Origin: CAWKMN01 sp963850765
Lineage (GTDB): Bacteria; Chloroflexota; Anaerolineae; Aggregatilineales; Aggregatilineaceae
Assembly (NCBI GenBank): GCA_963850765.1
Contig: CAWKMN010000011.1
Span: 186,001-250,000 of the forward strand
DNA: 64,000 nt
Direction: 5' to 3'
The notes under the pieces are model-generated. The model saw nothing but the letters and a program-made list of their open reading frames with translations. It was not told the origin of the DNA and did no database searches. This document shows, one piece after another, positions 44,115-51,683 of the stretch; position 1 is the stretch's first letter, and the number at the start of each line of letters is the position of its first letter. A program made the translations under genes and the position numbers.

Positions 44115-44956
44115 TCGCTTTCCTTCAGAAACAGCGCCGGGAGATCGCGCAGGGCATAGGCGACACGCGTTCCGGCCCAGGTTAACAGCGTGCCATCAAT
44201 CAGGTAAATATGCTCCTGGTGTGCGGCGGGGATATCGAGTGCGTGCAGCGAGGCCGCCTCTCCCTCGAAAAACGTCTCGGCGGGCAGCAGCACCACTTCC
44301 GGCTGGGCGTCCACAACCTGTTCCAGCGTGATCAGGGGGCGGCGGTTGGTCTGAGCTGCGAAGATGTTCTCCGCTCCGCACACCCGCAGCACGTCATTCG
44401 CATAAGTATCGGCATTAAACGTTACCCACGGATCGCGCGCAAACGGTACAAATACGCGCACGGGTATTTGCGTGCGGGAAACTGCCGCCGTGTAATCATA
44501 GGCACGCTCGATCTCGCGCACGCGCGGGATCATCAGCGGGTGGTCGAAGATATTCATGATCGCCCACAGGAGATTCAACGTCTCGAACACCGAGCGCGGC
44601 CCGACGATCCAGATCGGCACACTGGCGGCGCGCAGGGTATCGGCGTCCGCGCGCCGGTTCATATCCTCGTGGAGCAGTACGAGATCGGGCTGAAGTTCGA
44701 TGATACGATCCAGGTCGGGCGCGGATGCCCGGCCCACACGCGGCAGGGATTGCACCCGGTTGGCGGGATAAATACAATCGTCGGTGATTGCCACCAGCCG
44801 GCTGCCCAGGTCAAGATCAAACAGCGACTCCGTCAGGGCCGGCACCAGCGACACGACACGCTGCGGCGGTCGTTCCACCGGCGATTCGATGCCCGACGCA
44901 TACGAGCGCGACTCGAGATCGTGCGGGTTATCCCCCATCGATTGGTTCTCCCCCAA
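44111..44956 (-). CDS. BtuF/FhuD-type metal-chelate binding protein without signal peptide
   Basis: A 281-aa protein of the helical-backbone metal receptor (TroA/BtuF) superfamily: RVVSLVPALTESLFDLDLGS RLVAITDDC, VGRASAPDLDRIIELQPDLV LLHED, and VLRVCGAENIFAAQTNRRPL ITLEQVVDAQPEVVLLPAE. It has neither signal peptide nor lipobox; the first 30 residues (MGENQSMGDNPHDLESRSYA) are polar. No ABC permease or ATPase is adjacent. It ends inside the start of a soluble histidine kinase, so it may be a cytoplasmic ligand sensor rather than a transporter component. The ligand is unknown (cobalamin or siderophore in relatives). Confidence 0.82.
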   Translation of the reverse strand: MGENQSMGDNPHDLESRSYASGIESPVERPPQRVVSLVPALTESLFDLDLGSRLVAITDDCIYPANRVQSLPRVGRASAPDLDRIIELQPDLVLLHEDMNRRADADTLRAASVPIWIVGPRSVFETLNLLWAIMNIFDHPLMIPRVREIERAYDYTAAVSRTQIPVRVFVPFARDPWVTFNADTYANDVLRVCGAENIFAAQTNRRPLITLEQVVDAQPEVVLLPAETFFEGEAASLHALDIPAAHQEHIYLIDGTLLTWAGTRVAYALRDLPALFLKESE

Positions 44957-44967
44957 ATACCCGCGGC

Positions 44968-46245
44968 CTAAGCCAGAATCAACTGCTCCCGCTCCGGCCC
45001 AACGCTGATCAACTTGATCGGCAGCCCGGTCAATTCCTGGATGCGCTCGACATACTGGCGCGCGTTTTCCGGCAGATCCGCCATGCGGCGTGCGCCGGAT
45101 ATATCCGCCTGCCAGCCGGGTAAGCTCTCGTAGACTGGCTGGGCCTGTTCCATGACTGCCGTATCGAGCGGCATGGTATCGCTCTGCCGCCCGTCCAGTT
45201 CATACGCCGTGGCGATCCGGATCATTTCCTGGCCGCTGAGCACGTCCATCTTCGTCAGCACCAGTTCGGTGAAGCCGTTCACGCGGATCGCGTAGCGGAG
45301 TGCGACCGCGTCCAGCCAGCCGCAGCGGCGCGGACGCCCCGTCGTCGTGCCGAATTCGTGCCCGGCATCCCGCAGTTGATCGCCTGTTGCATCGAATAAT
45401 TCCGTTGGGAATGGACCGTTGCCGACGCGCGTGCAGTACGCCTTCACCACGCCGATCACACGATCCACGTAATGCGGGCCGAACCCCAGCCCGGTCAGCG
45501 CGCCGCCCGACGTCGCGTTTGAGCTGGTGACATAGGGATAGTGGCCGTGATCGATGTCGAGCAGGGTGCCCTGCGCGCCTTCGCACAGGACGCGCTGCCC
45601 CGCCTCTAACGCGTCATGCAGCAGATTATTCGTATCCGCCAGATACGGAGCCAGCCGGCGTGCCGCTTCGGCATAGCGTGCCACCGGCCCGGTGACATCC
45701 ACCGCCGGCAGACCGTACTTCGTTTCGAGAATGGTATTGGTTTGCCTGACAGAGCGCTGCACCGCGTCCGCGAACTGTTCGGGATGGCGCATCTCACCGG
45801 CCAGCAGGCCGATCCGGGTGGCTTTGTCGGTATAGGCCAGCCCGATCCCGCGCTGCGTCGTTCCGATCGCCTCTGCGCCGGCCGCACGTTCGGCCGCGCC
45901 GTCCAGCGCCAGATGTCCCGGCGTGATGATATGGGCGCGCGCGCTGATGTGGATCCGCTCGGGCGATACATCCACACCCTGCCCGGCCAGCATATCCAGT
46001 TCGTCGAGCAGCCGCACCGGGTTGATGACCATACCGCTGCCCAGGATGCACTGCACCCTGGCATGAACCACGCCCGACGGGACGAGGTGCAGCTTAAACT
46101 CGCGCTCGCCGACGATCACGGTGTGCCCGGCGTTATCGCCGCCTGCATAGCGCGCCATGACATCCGCATCCTGGGCCAGCCAGTCCGCGACCCGCCCTTT
46201 GCCTTCGTCGCCCCACTGCGCCCCAACCAAAATCGTGACCGGCAT
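44968..46245 (-). CDS. purA: Adenylosuccinate synthetase
   Basis: A 425-aa enzyme joining IMP and aspartate with GTP in AMP synthesis. The N-terminal GTP loop GAQWGDEGKGRVADWLAQ, the switch YAGGDNAGHTV, the IMP-binding region GTTQRGIGLAYTDKATRIGL, the catalytic EGAQGTLLDIDHGHYPYVTS SN and the Asp-binding TTTGRPRRCGWLD are all present. Length is normal. It is the last gene of a tight minus-strand run starting with ricT. Confidence 0.97.
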   Translation of the reverse strand: MPVTILVGAQWGDEGKGRVADWLAQDADVMARYAGGDNAGHTVIVGEREFKLHLVPSGVVHARVQCILGSGMVINPVRLLDELDMLAGQGVDVSPERIHISARAHIITPGHLALDGAAERAAGAEAIGTTQRGIGLAYTDKATRIGLLAGEMRHPEQFADAVQRSVRQTNTILETKYGLPAVDVTGPVARYAEAARRLAPYLADTNNLLHDALEAGQRVLCEGAQGTLLDIDHGHYPYVTSSNATSGGALTGLGFGPHYVDRVIGVVKAYCTRVGNGPFPTELFDATGDQLRDAGHEFGTTTGRPRRCGWLDAVALRYAIRVNGFTELVLTKMDVLSGQEMIRIATAYELDGRQSDTMPLDTAVMEQAQPVYESLPGWQADISGARRMADLPENARQYVERIQELTGLPIKLISVGPEREQLILA

Positions 46246-46254
46246 TGCCCTCTC

Positions 46255-46914
46255 CTACCCGTAATTTTTGCCCAATGTAATCGTAATGGCCTGATTGCCC
46301 CACACCTCGACCTCCCCGAGCGGCCCAAACGCCAGCGCCGCCCCATGCCCGAGACCTAACCCGTAACCATCGGGCACCTGCTGCACGACGCCATGCAGAT
46401 AGTCGGCCTGTTCGGGGGTGTAGCCGGGCAGAATCGCGGCGTGTTCCAGCCAGCGGTAGCCCGCCTTCAGTTCGCCGTCTTCGGCGACATACGCCCCTGC
46501 GAGGGTCGCGCTCGCGCCAACCGCGTAAATCGTCGCGCCCTGCATAAACGCCTCTTCAATGCCGCGCAGCGCGGAGCCGGCCAGAGCATCGCGCAGCGTC
46601 TCCTGGCGCGGACCATCCCCCAGGATAATCACGCCCGCCTCGCTTAACTGGCGGTACAGGGTCGTATCTTCTTCGGTCAGCACATCGACCAGATAGCCGG
46701 TGCGCGCCCCGAGATCGCTGAGCAGGTCCATGTGACGATCGGCGCTTTCGGGATCGCTGGCCGCCCAGATATAGGCAAGCGGCCCCTGCGATACCGTGCG
46801 GGTGAGCACCGCCGCCTCTATCGCGATGTTGTCATCCGAGTCGAGCGGACCGCCGCCGGACAGCACCAGCCAGCCCAATCCACTCCGCCATCGAAAGACC
46901 GTCACCTGCGGCAT
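46255..46914 (-). CDS. Peptidase S51 / cyanophycinase-like protein
   Basis: A 219-aa protein with the general plan of the S51 family: SGGGPLDSDDNIAIEAAVLT at the start, ILGDGPRQETLRDALAGSAL in the middle and a nucleophile-elbow-like VGASATLAGAYV at about 133-144, where S51 members have GTSAGA. A catalytic Ser is possible there but the motif is degenerate, so activity is uncertain. It lies nine bases upstream of purA and 14 bases after the M20 gene's stop. Confidence 0.55.
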   Translation of the reverse strand: MPQVTVFRWRSGLGWLVLSGGGPLDSDDNIAIEAAVLTRTVSQGPLAYIWAASDPESADRHMDLLSDLGARTGYLVDVLTEEDTTLYRQLSEAGVIILGDGPRQETLRDALAGSALRGIEEAFMQGATIYAVGASATLAGAYVAEDGELKAGYRWLEHAAILPGYTPEQADYLHGVVQQVPDGYGLGLGHGAALAFGPLGEVEVWGNQAITITLGKNYG

Positions 46915-46928
46915 GTCCCTGGCAGCTC

Positions 46929-48131
46929 CTACTCGGGCAGCACATACGACGCCACCGCCGACGCCAGCAGGTCCACCGCCAGCGGGATCGCGGCTTCGTC
47001 AAAGTCGAAACGGGGATGGTGGTGCGGATAGTCCAGCCCGCGCTCGGCGTTGGCCGATCCGACCAGGAAGAACGTGCCGGGCACCTTATCCAGAAAATAG
47101 GACATATCCTCGGCCACCATCATCCGGTAGTCGTCCAGGATGCGAACATCGGGCACGACACGGGCAAAGACTGGCCGTAAATGGGCGTTTACCTCAGCCG
47201 CATTGATCACCGGCAGGGTGAGTTGTTCGACACGCACCTCGGCCGAGCAGCCCAATGCCTCTGCGATCCCGCTCGATAGCTCGCGGATGCGACGCCCCAA
47301 CAGCGCCATCATATCGGTTGTGAAGCCGCGAATCGTGCCACGCAGCAGCGCGTACGGCGGGATCACGTTGAACGAATCGCCCGCTTTGAACATCGTCACC
47401 GAGACCACCCCGGCATCGATCGGCCGGACGTTCCGGCTGACGATGGTTTGCAGCGCCGTGACGATCTGGCTGCCCGCCACGATCGGATCGCGCGCCTCGT
47501 TTGGGATGCCGCCGTGCCCGCCGCGCCCCGTAATTCGGATCTCAAAGTCGCCCGCCGACGCCATCAGCGGCCCATCGACCAGCGCGACCGTACCGACCGG
47601 CATTTCGTTCCACAGATGCAGCCCCAGCGCCACGTCCGGGGCCGGGTCGCGCAGCACGCCGTCCTCGATCATGGCGTTCGCGCCGCGCCCGATCTCTTCG
47701 GCGGGCTGGAAAATGAACTTCACCCGGCCCGCGATCTGCGAACGGCGCGCACTGAGCAGTTCCACTACGCCCAGCAGCACAGCGGTATGCCCATCGTGGC
47801 CGCAGGCGTGCATCATGCCCGGCGACTCTGACGCGTAATCGACCTCGTTTTCTTCGTAGACCGGCAGCGCGTCCATATCGGCGCGGACCAGCACCGTCGG
47901 GCCGTCCGCGTCGCCTTCGAGCAGGCCAACAACGCCCGTTTTCCCGACGCCTGTTTGCACTTCCAGGCCGAGCCGGGTCAGCTCACCGGCCACGATCCCG
48001 GCGGTGCGCACTTCCTGAAAGCCGAGTTCGGGGTGCCGGTGAAGATCCCGGCGGCGTGCGATCCAGTTGGACCGGCGCTCGCTGATCAGAGGCTTAAAGT
48101 CGATCAAGGATTCTGCTCCTGCCTGCTGCAC
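46929..48131 (-). CDS. M20 family amidohydrolase (N-acyl amino acid hydrolase / hippurate hydrolase type)
   Basis: A 400-aa metalloamidase. Seen: IARRRDLHRHPELGFQEVRT, VLVRADMDALPVYEENEVDY, MHACGHDGHTAVLLGVVELL (metal-binding Cys and His), IFQPAEEIGRGANAMIEDG (catalytic Glu) and DMSYFLDKVPGTFFLVGSAN. It hydrolyses N-acylated amino acids or similar amides. It starts immediately before the stop of the PIG-L gene upstream (one base between), within the ricT-purA run. Confidence 0.93.
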   Translation of the reverse strand: MQQAGAESLIDFKPLISERRSNWIARRRDLHRHPELGFQEVRTAGIVAGELTRLGLEVQTGVGKTGVVGLLEGDADGPTVLVRADMDALPVYEENEVDYASESPGMMHACGHDGHTAVLLGVVELLSARRSQIAGRVKFIFQPAEEIGRGANAMIEDGVLRDPAPDVALGLHLWNEMPVGTVALVDGPLMASAGDFEIRITGRGGHGGIPNEARDPIVAGSQIVTALQTIVSRNVRPIDAGVVSVTMFKAGDSFNVIPPYALLRGTIRGFTTDMMALLGRRIRELSSGIAEALGCSAEVRVEQLTLPVINAAEVNAHLRPVFARVVPDVRILDDYRMMVAEDMSYFLDKVPGTFFLVGSANAERGLDYPHHHPRFDFDEAAIPLAVDLLASAVASYVLPE

Positions 48132-48842
48132 TCATCTCAACTCAAAAACGCGAAACGACTCGGTATAGCGCCGCCCATCGCTGGCGAATTCGGGATCGAT
48201 GTTATCCAACTGGCGCTTCATCATCGCTTCCATGTCCGCAATCTGGCTTTTGTGCTCGCGCAGCGCCGCGATCTTGATCTCAATGGTGCTCGTCACGTCT
48301 ACCTTGGTGTTGGGATCGTGCGTGCCGCACAGATACACCTGCCTGACTTTGTGCGGCACCAGCCCTTCGAGCGTATAAAGCTCCGAGAAGCTCAGGTGAT
48401 CGCGCGCGGTGGGGAACACGGCGTCGAGCGCCGCGTCACCAATGGCCCGGTGATCGGGATGGTTGATGTAGTTCATGCCGTACCAGCGCGCCGTCGGATC
48501 GTTCGTCACCACAATATCCGGCTTCTTGAGCCGGATCAGGCGTGTAAGCTGGCGGCGCAGATCAAGCGACACCTGAAGCTCACCATCCGGGAAGCGCAGA
48601 AAGATCACGTCCCGGACGCCCAGGCGGGCCGCGGCGGCGCGCTCCTCGCCTTCGCGCAGCGCCACCAGTTGATCGGACCGGGTATCAAAATCGCCCGATC
48701 CTTTATCGCCGCTGGTCGCCAGCACAAACACAATATCTTTACCCTCGGCGGCCCACTTAGCGAAGGTGGCCCCGCAGAAAAATTCGGGGTCGTCGGGGTG
48801 GGCAAAGATGCCCATCACCCGCTGTAACGGCTCGTCGGTCAT
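48132..48842 (-). CDS. PIG-L family deacetylase
   Basis: A 236-aa zinc deacetylase: AHPDDPEFFCGATFAKWAAE G (metal site, about 14-18) and the His pair in NHPDHRAIGDAALDAVFP, with FVLATSGDKGSGDFD between. It belongs to the same superfamily as the gene at 26172 but shares little beyond the motifs. Its start overlaps the ricT stop by four bases, suggesting translational coupling. Characterised relatives deacetylate GlcNAc conjugates in thiol or glycolipid synthesis; the substrate here is unknown. Confidence 0.88.
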   Translation of the reverse strand: MTDEPLQRVMGIFAHPDDPEFFCGATFAKWAAEGKDIVFVLATSGDKGSGDFDTRSDQLVALREGEERAAAARLGVRDVIFLRFPDGELQVSLDLRRQLTRLIRLKKPDIVVTNDPTARWYGMNYINHPDHRAIGDAALDAVFPTARDHLSFSELYTLEGLVPHKVRQVYLCGTHDPNTKVDVTSTIEIKIAALREHKSQIADMEAMMKRQLDNIDPEFASDGRRYTESFRVFELR

Positions 48843-49996
48843 AACTCGCTGCCCTGGTCGGGTCCTTTGTCATGCGAACGCCGCCGGCCCTGCCGCGAAC
48901 GCCCCCGGCGGGACCCGCCCCGGCTGCGTCTCGGCTTCGGCTGCTGTTCGCCTTCCTGATCGTGTGCTGGGGGCTCATACGGTGGGCGCTCCTCGAAGCG
49001 GAGCACATCGTCCATGTCAACGGCGGGGATGTCGTCGTCCTCGTCTTCCACATCCTGATCGGTGGGGGCAGCTTTGCCCTGGCGCGCGCCACATTCGCAC
49101 GGCCCATCACCGTGCTTGGAGCAGCCCGCCTCGGCTTTCGCTTTGAGCGCTTCGAACTCCTCCAGCGGGATGATGTCCTCACGGACGACGATATGCACGG
49201 TGTCTTCGACCAGCACCGAGACTGCATCACGCAGCGGGTAGACGTCGAGCACTTTGCCTTCGCCGTGCGGCGTGCCGATGCGCTTGTTGCGCTTGGGCAG
49301 CTGCTTGCGCGCCTCGACATACTGCTCGTATTCGTAGATCAGGCAGCAGCGCAGCCGCCCGCACATCCCGGTGATCTCGGTGGGGTTGAGCGAAATGCCC
49401 TGCGCTTTGGCCATCTTGATCGAGATCGGGCTGAAATCGGTCAGGAACGTGCTGCAGCAGCGTGGGATGCCGCATGCACCCATGCCGCCGAGCAGTTTCG
49501 CCACGTCGCGCGGGCCGACCTGCCGCAGCTCGATTTTGGCTTTGATGCTGCGCTGCAAGGCCGACCGCAGCCGGTTCGTATTCACCTTGTCTTCGGCCGT
49601 GAACATAAACGCCAGCAGCGTGCCGTCAAAATTGTACTGCGCGGCCACGAACTTCGTATCCTGAAAGCCGCCGATCTCCGCCGCCTTTTCGCGGCACATG
49701 ATCAGCGCCTCGACCTCGCGCGCTTTCCAGAGCTTCTGGCTCATCATATCGGTGGGCGTGGCCAGGCGCAGGATCGGCTTGTAATCGCGCCGCGTGTCGT
49801 CGTCCTGCGGGGACAGCTTGTTCATCACCTGTCCCAATTGACGCCCGCGCGTGGTTTCGACCACCACCCAATCCCCGACCCGCAGGCTGGGCAGGTGGTC
49901 CGAACTGAAGTGGTAAAGCTTGCCGATTTCATAAAAGCGCACGCCGGCAATCGTGTTCGTAACGGTCTGGATGTGTTCTTCGTTGGTTGTCGTCAT
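48839..49996 (-). CDS. ricT: PSP1-domain protein RicT (YaaT)
   Basis: A 385-aa protein. The PSP1 core is clear: GDWVVVETTRGRQLGQVMNK, followed by two cysteine pairs GACGIPRCCSTFL and MCGRLRCCLIYEYEQYVEAR, which in Bacillus subtilis RicT help hold the 4Fe-4S clusters of the RicAFT complex that aids mRNA maturation. The C-terminal 75 residues are acidic then Arg/Ser-rich (PKPRRSRGGSRRGRSRQGRR), a likely RNA-binding tail. RicA and RicF homologues are not in the window. It heads the minus-strand run leading to purA. Confidence 0.9.
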   Translation of the reverse strand: MTTTNEEHIQTVTNTIAGVRFYEIGKLYHFSSDHLPSLRVGDWVVVETTRGRQLGQVMNKLSPQDDDTRRDYKPILRLATPTDMMSQKLWKAREVEALIMCREKAAEIGGFQDTKFVAAQYNFDGTLLAFMFTAEDKVNTNRLRSALQRSIKAKIELRQVGPRDVAKLLGGMGACGIPRCCSTFLTDFSPISIKMAKAQGISLNPTEITGMCGRLRCCLIYEYEQYVEARKQLPKRNKRIGTPHGEGKVLDVYPLRDAVSVLVEDTVHIVVREDIIPLEEFEALKAKAEAGCSKHGDGPCECGARQGKAAPTDQDVEDEDDDIPAVDMDDVLRFEERPPYEPPAHDQEGEQQPKPRRSRGGSRRGRSRQGRRRSHDKGPDQGSEL

Positions 49997-50128
49997 TGAA
50001 TTCTTCCGACCATATATATCAGCAGGAGTCAGCAGGAGCCGGTATCAGCTTCGACTGCTGCGAACTTTTAGTACCAGTTGGCACTCCATCCATTCTAGTC
50101 GTTGTGAGCCGTTTAAGCCAGCCTTGTC

Positions 50129-50158
50129 TTGACAAGCCGCCGACGCCTGTGCTATAGT
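50129..50158 (+). promoter_or_regulatory. Promoter of the RIO kinase transcript
   Basis: TTGACA (50129-50134), an 18-base spacer and TATAGT (50153-50158). The expected start near 50165 gives a leader of about 300 bases before the RIO kinase gene. Confidence 0.75.
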
Positions 50159-50203
50159 GCGAACATTAACCACTCAGTTTTGAGAAAGCGAGGCGTACAT
50201 CGT

Positions 50204-50269
50204 ATGGCAGACATCACAAGAACTGTGGTCCTTGTCGGTCAGGGTGCGCCTGCTTTCTGCGCCGCGTAA
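50204..50269 (+). CDS. Possible 21-residue leader peptide upstream of the RIO kinase
   Basis: ATG 50204 opens a short frame, MADITRTVVLVGQGAPAFCA A, ending TAA, with GAGG ten bases before it and a good promoter 45 bases upstream. It is followed by a CCCGGC/GCCGGG hairpin (50315-50335). It may be a regulatory upstream peptide or chance; no conservation test is possible here. Confidence 0.35.
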   Translation: MADITRTVVLVGQGAPAFCAA

Positions 50270-50469
50270 CACATCCCGGGTTCTTCCACCGATTCTAGCG
50301 CAGATCCAGGCACGCCCGGCACCACTCCCGCCGGGTTTGAGGTGATTCCGTCTGGTGGCTGCGCGTTTGTTGTTGGCGGTCGTTCGCCATTGTTCCACCG
50401 GATACTCCCTCAGACGTTCCCTTTTTCACACCGCAGCATGTACAAACCCAAGCATAGGGAGTAACCGCG
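50270..50469 (+). promoter_or_regulatory. Long leader of the RIO kinase gene
   Basis: About 200 bases with no convincing gene. One stable hairpin lies at 50315-50335 (CCCGGC with GCCGGG), followed by TTTGAGG, not a proper terminator tract. The ribosome site AGGGAGTAACCGCG precedes the TTG start at 50470. No described riboswitch is recognised. Confidence 0.35.
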
Positions 50470-51510
50470 TTGTCTGCTTCAAAAACCAATCGACATCGTT
50501 TATCGAGTATGAACCGGAGCAATCACCGGGTATCGACGGGCGATCCGCACGAAGATGACCGTTTCGCCGCCTACGAAGATCAGTTCGCCCCAGAGCGCGT
50601 CGATCGGCAGGCGCGCCGCCAGCGCAAAACCCGAATGGTCCCGAAACCGAAAATCGACCAGGCCGAGATCGTCAGCGAAGTGGCTGACGCGGCCGGGCTG
50701 GAAAGCGGATTCCAAACCACCTACCAGCCGTCCAAGTACAAATCAGGCTGGCTGATGGAATCACTGGAATCGCTGTACGACCAGCAGTTTATCACCGACG
50801 TGCTGGCGCAGGTTAAAGGCGGCAAGGAAGCGAGTGTTTACTGCTGCGAGGCGCACGAATCGACCGGCGTGGATCTGCTGGCTGCCAAGGTCTACCGGCC
50901 GCGCATGTTCCGCCAGCTTCGTAACGACGCGATGTACCGCCAGGGGCGTGAGATCATCATGGGTGATGGGATGCGCCTGAACGACACCGATCAGCGCGAG
51001 ATGCGCGCCATCGCCAAGAACACCGCGTTTGGGCAGAAGGTCCGCCATACATCATGGCTGATGCACGAGTACACGACTCTGAAAAATCTCTACCAGGACG
51101 GGGCGGCGGTGCCGCGCCCCTGGGCGGCGGGGGATAACGTCATCCTGATGGAGTATATCGGGGATGAAGCGACGGCCGCGCCGATGCTGAGCGCGATCCG
51201 CGTGGAGCGGGATGAACTGGAGCCGCTGTTTGACGAGGTCATGCGCAATGTCGAGCTGCTGCTCAAACACAACCTGATCCACGGCGACCTGTCGGCGTAC
51301 AACATCCTCTATTGGGATGGCAAAATCACCCTGATTGACTTCCCGCAGGTGACGGATATTCGCTCGAATCCCGACGCGCACTATATCTTGCAGCGCGATC
51401 TCGTGCGGATCTGCGAGTATTTCGCGCAGCGCGGCTTGCGGCGCAACCCGATGAACCTGACCGCCGAACTGTGGTATCGCTACGGGTTTGGCGATCCCAC
51501 CGGGGAGTAA
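50470..51510 (+). CDS. RIO1-like serine protein kinase
   Basis: A 346-aa protein kinase of the RIO family, better known from archaeal and eukaryotic ribosome assembly but also found in some bacteria. Motifs: the ATP loop VKGGKEASVYCCEAHEST, the Lys of AAKVYRPRMF, the catalytic loop LIHGDLSAYNILYW and the metal Asp in ITLIDFPQVTDIRSNPDAHY. An N-terminal basic region (about 1-75) precedes it. The TTG at 50470 has GGGAG eight bases upstream; ATG 50509 is an alternative without a clear site. Its substrate is unknown. Confidence 0.88.
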   Translation: MSASKTNRHRLSSMNRSNHRVSTGDPHEDDRFAAYEDQFAPERVDRQARRQRKTRMVPKPKIDQAEIVSEVADAAGLESGFQTTYQPSKYKSGWLMESLESLYDQQFITDVLAQVKGGKEASVYCCEAHESTGVDLLAAKVYRPRMFRQLRNDAMYRQGREIIMGDGMRLNDTDQREMRAIAKNTAFGQKVRHTSWLMHEYTTLKNLYQDGAAVPRPWAAGDNVILMEYIGDEATAAPMLSAIRVERDELEPLFDEVMRNVELLLKHNLIHGDLSAYNILYWDGKITLIDFPQVTDIRSNPDAHYILQRDLVRICEYFAQRGLRRNPMNLTAELWYRYGFGDPTGE

Positions 51511-51516
51511 ACCAGC

Positions 51517-51660
51517 CTCACCCCCGGCGAGCTCGCCATGGCCGGTTCACAGCCCCTAACCCCCGAACCCCTTCCCCCAGCCAAGCTAGGGGAAGGGGAG
51601 CCACATGCCGCGCGCAACCCTCGCCCTGGCTTGGCCGGGGAGAGGGCAGGGTGAGGGGCG
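51517..51660. repeat. Composite family 2 repeat
   Basis: CCTCACCCCCGGCGAGCTCG, CCCCTTCCCCCAGCCAAGCT AGGGGAAGGGG and CCTCGCCCTGGCTTGGCCGG...AGGGTGAGG lie in tandem between convergent genes. The CCAGCCAAGCTAGGGG core matches 28671-28687. Confidence 0.65.
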
Positions 51661-51683
51661 GTTTCCTGCATCGAGGGGTGAGG

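Noticed and set aside
50204..50467. Read-through of one TAA to give an 84-codon protein before the RIO kinase
   Set aside because: UAA is not a recoding stop without special signals, and the region downstream has no domain; kept only as a possible leader peptide.
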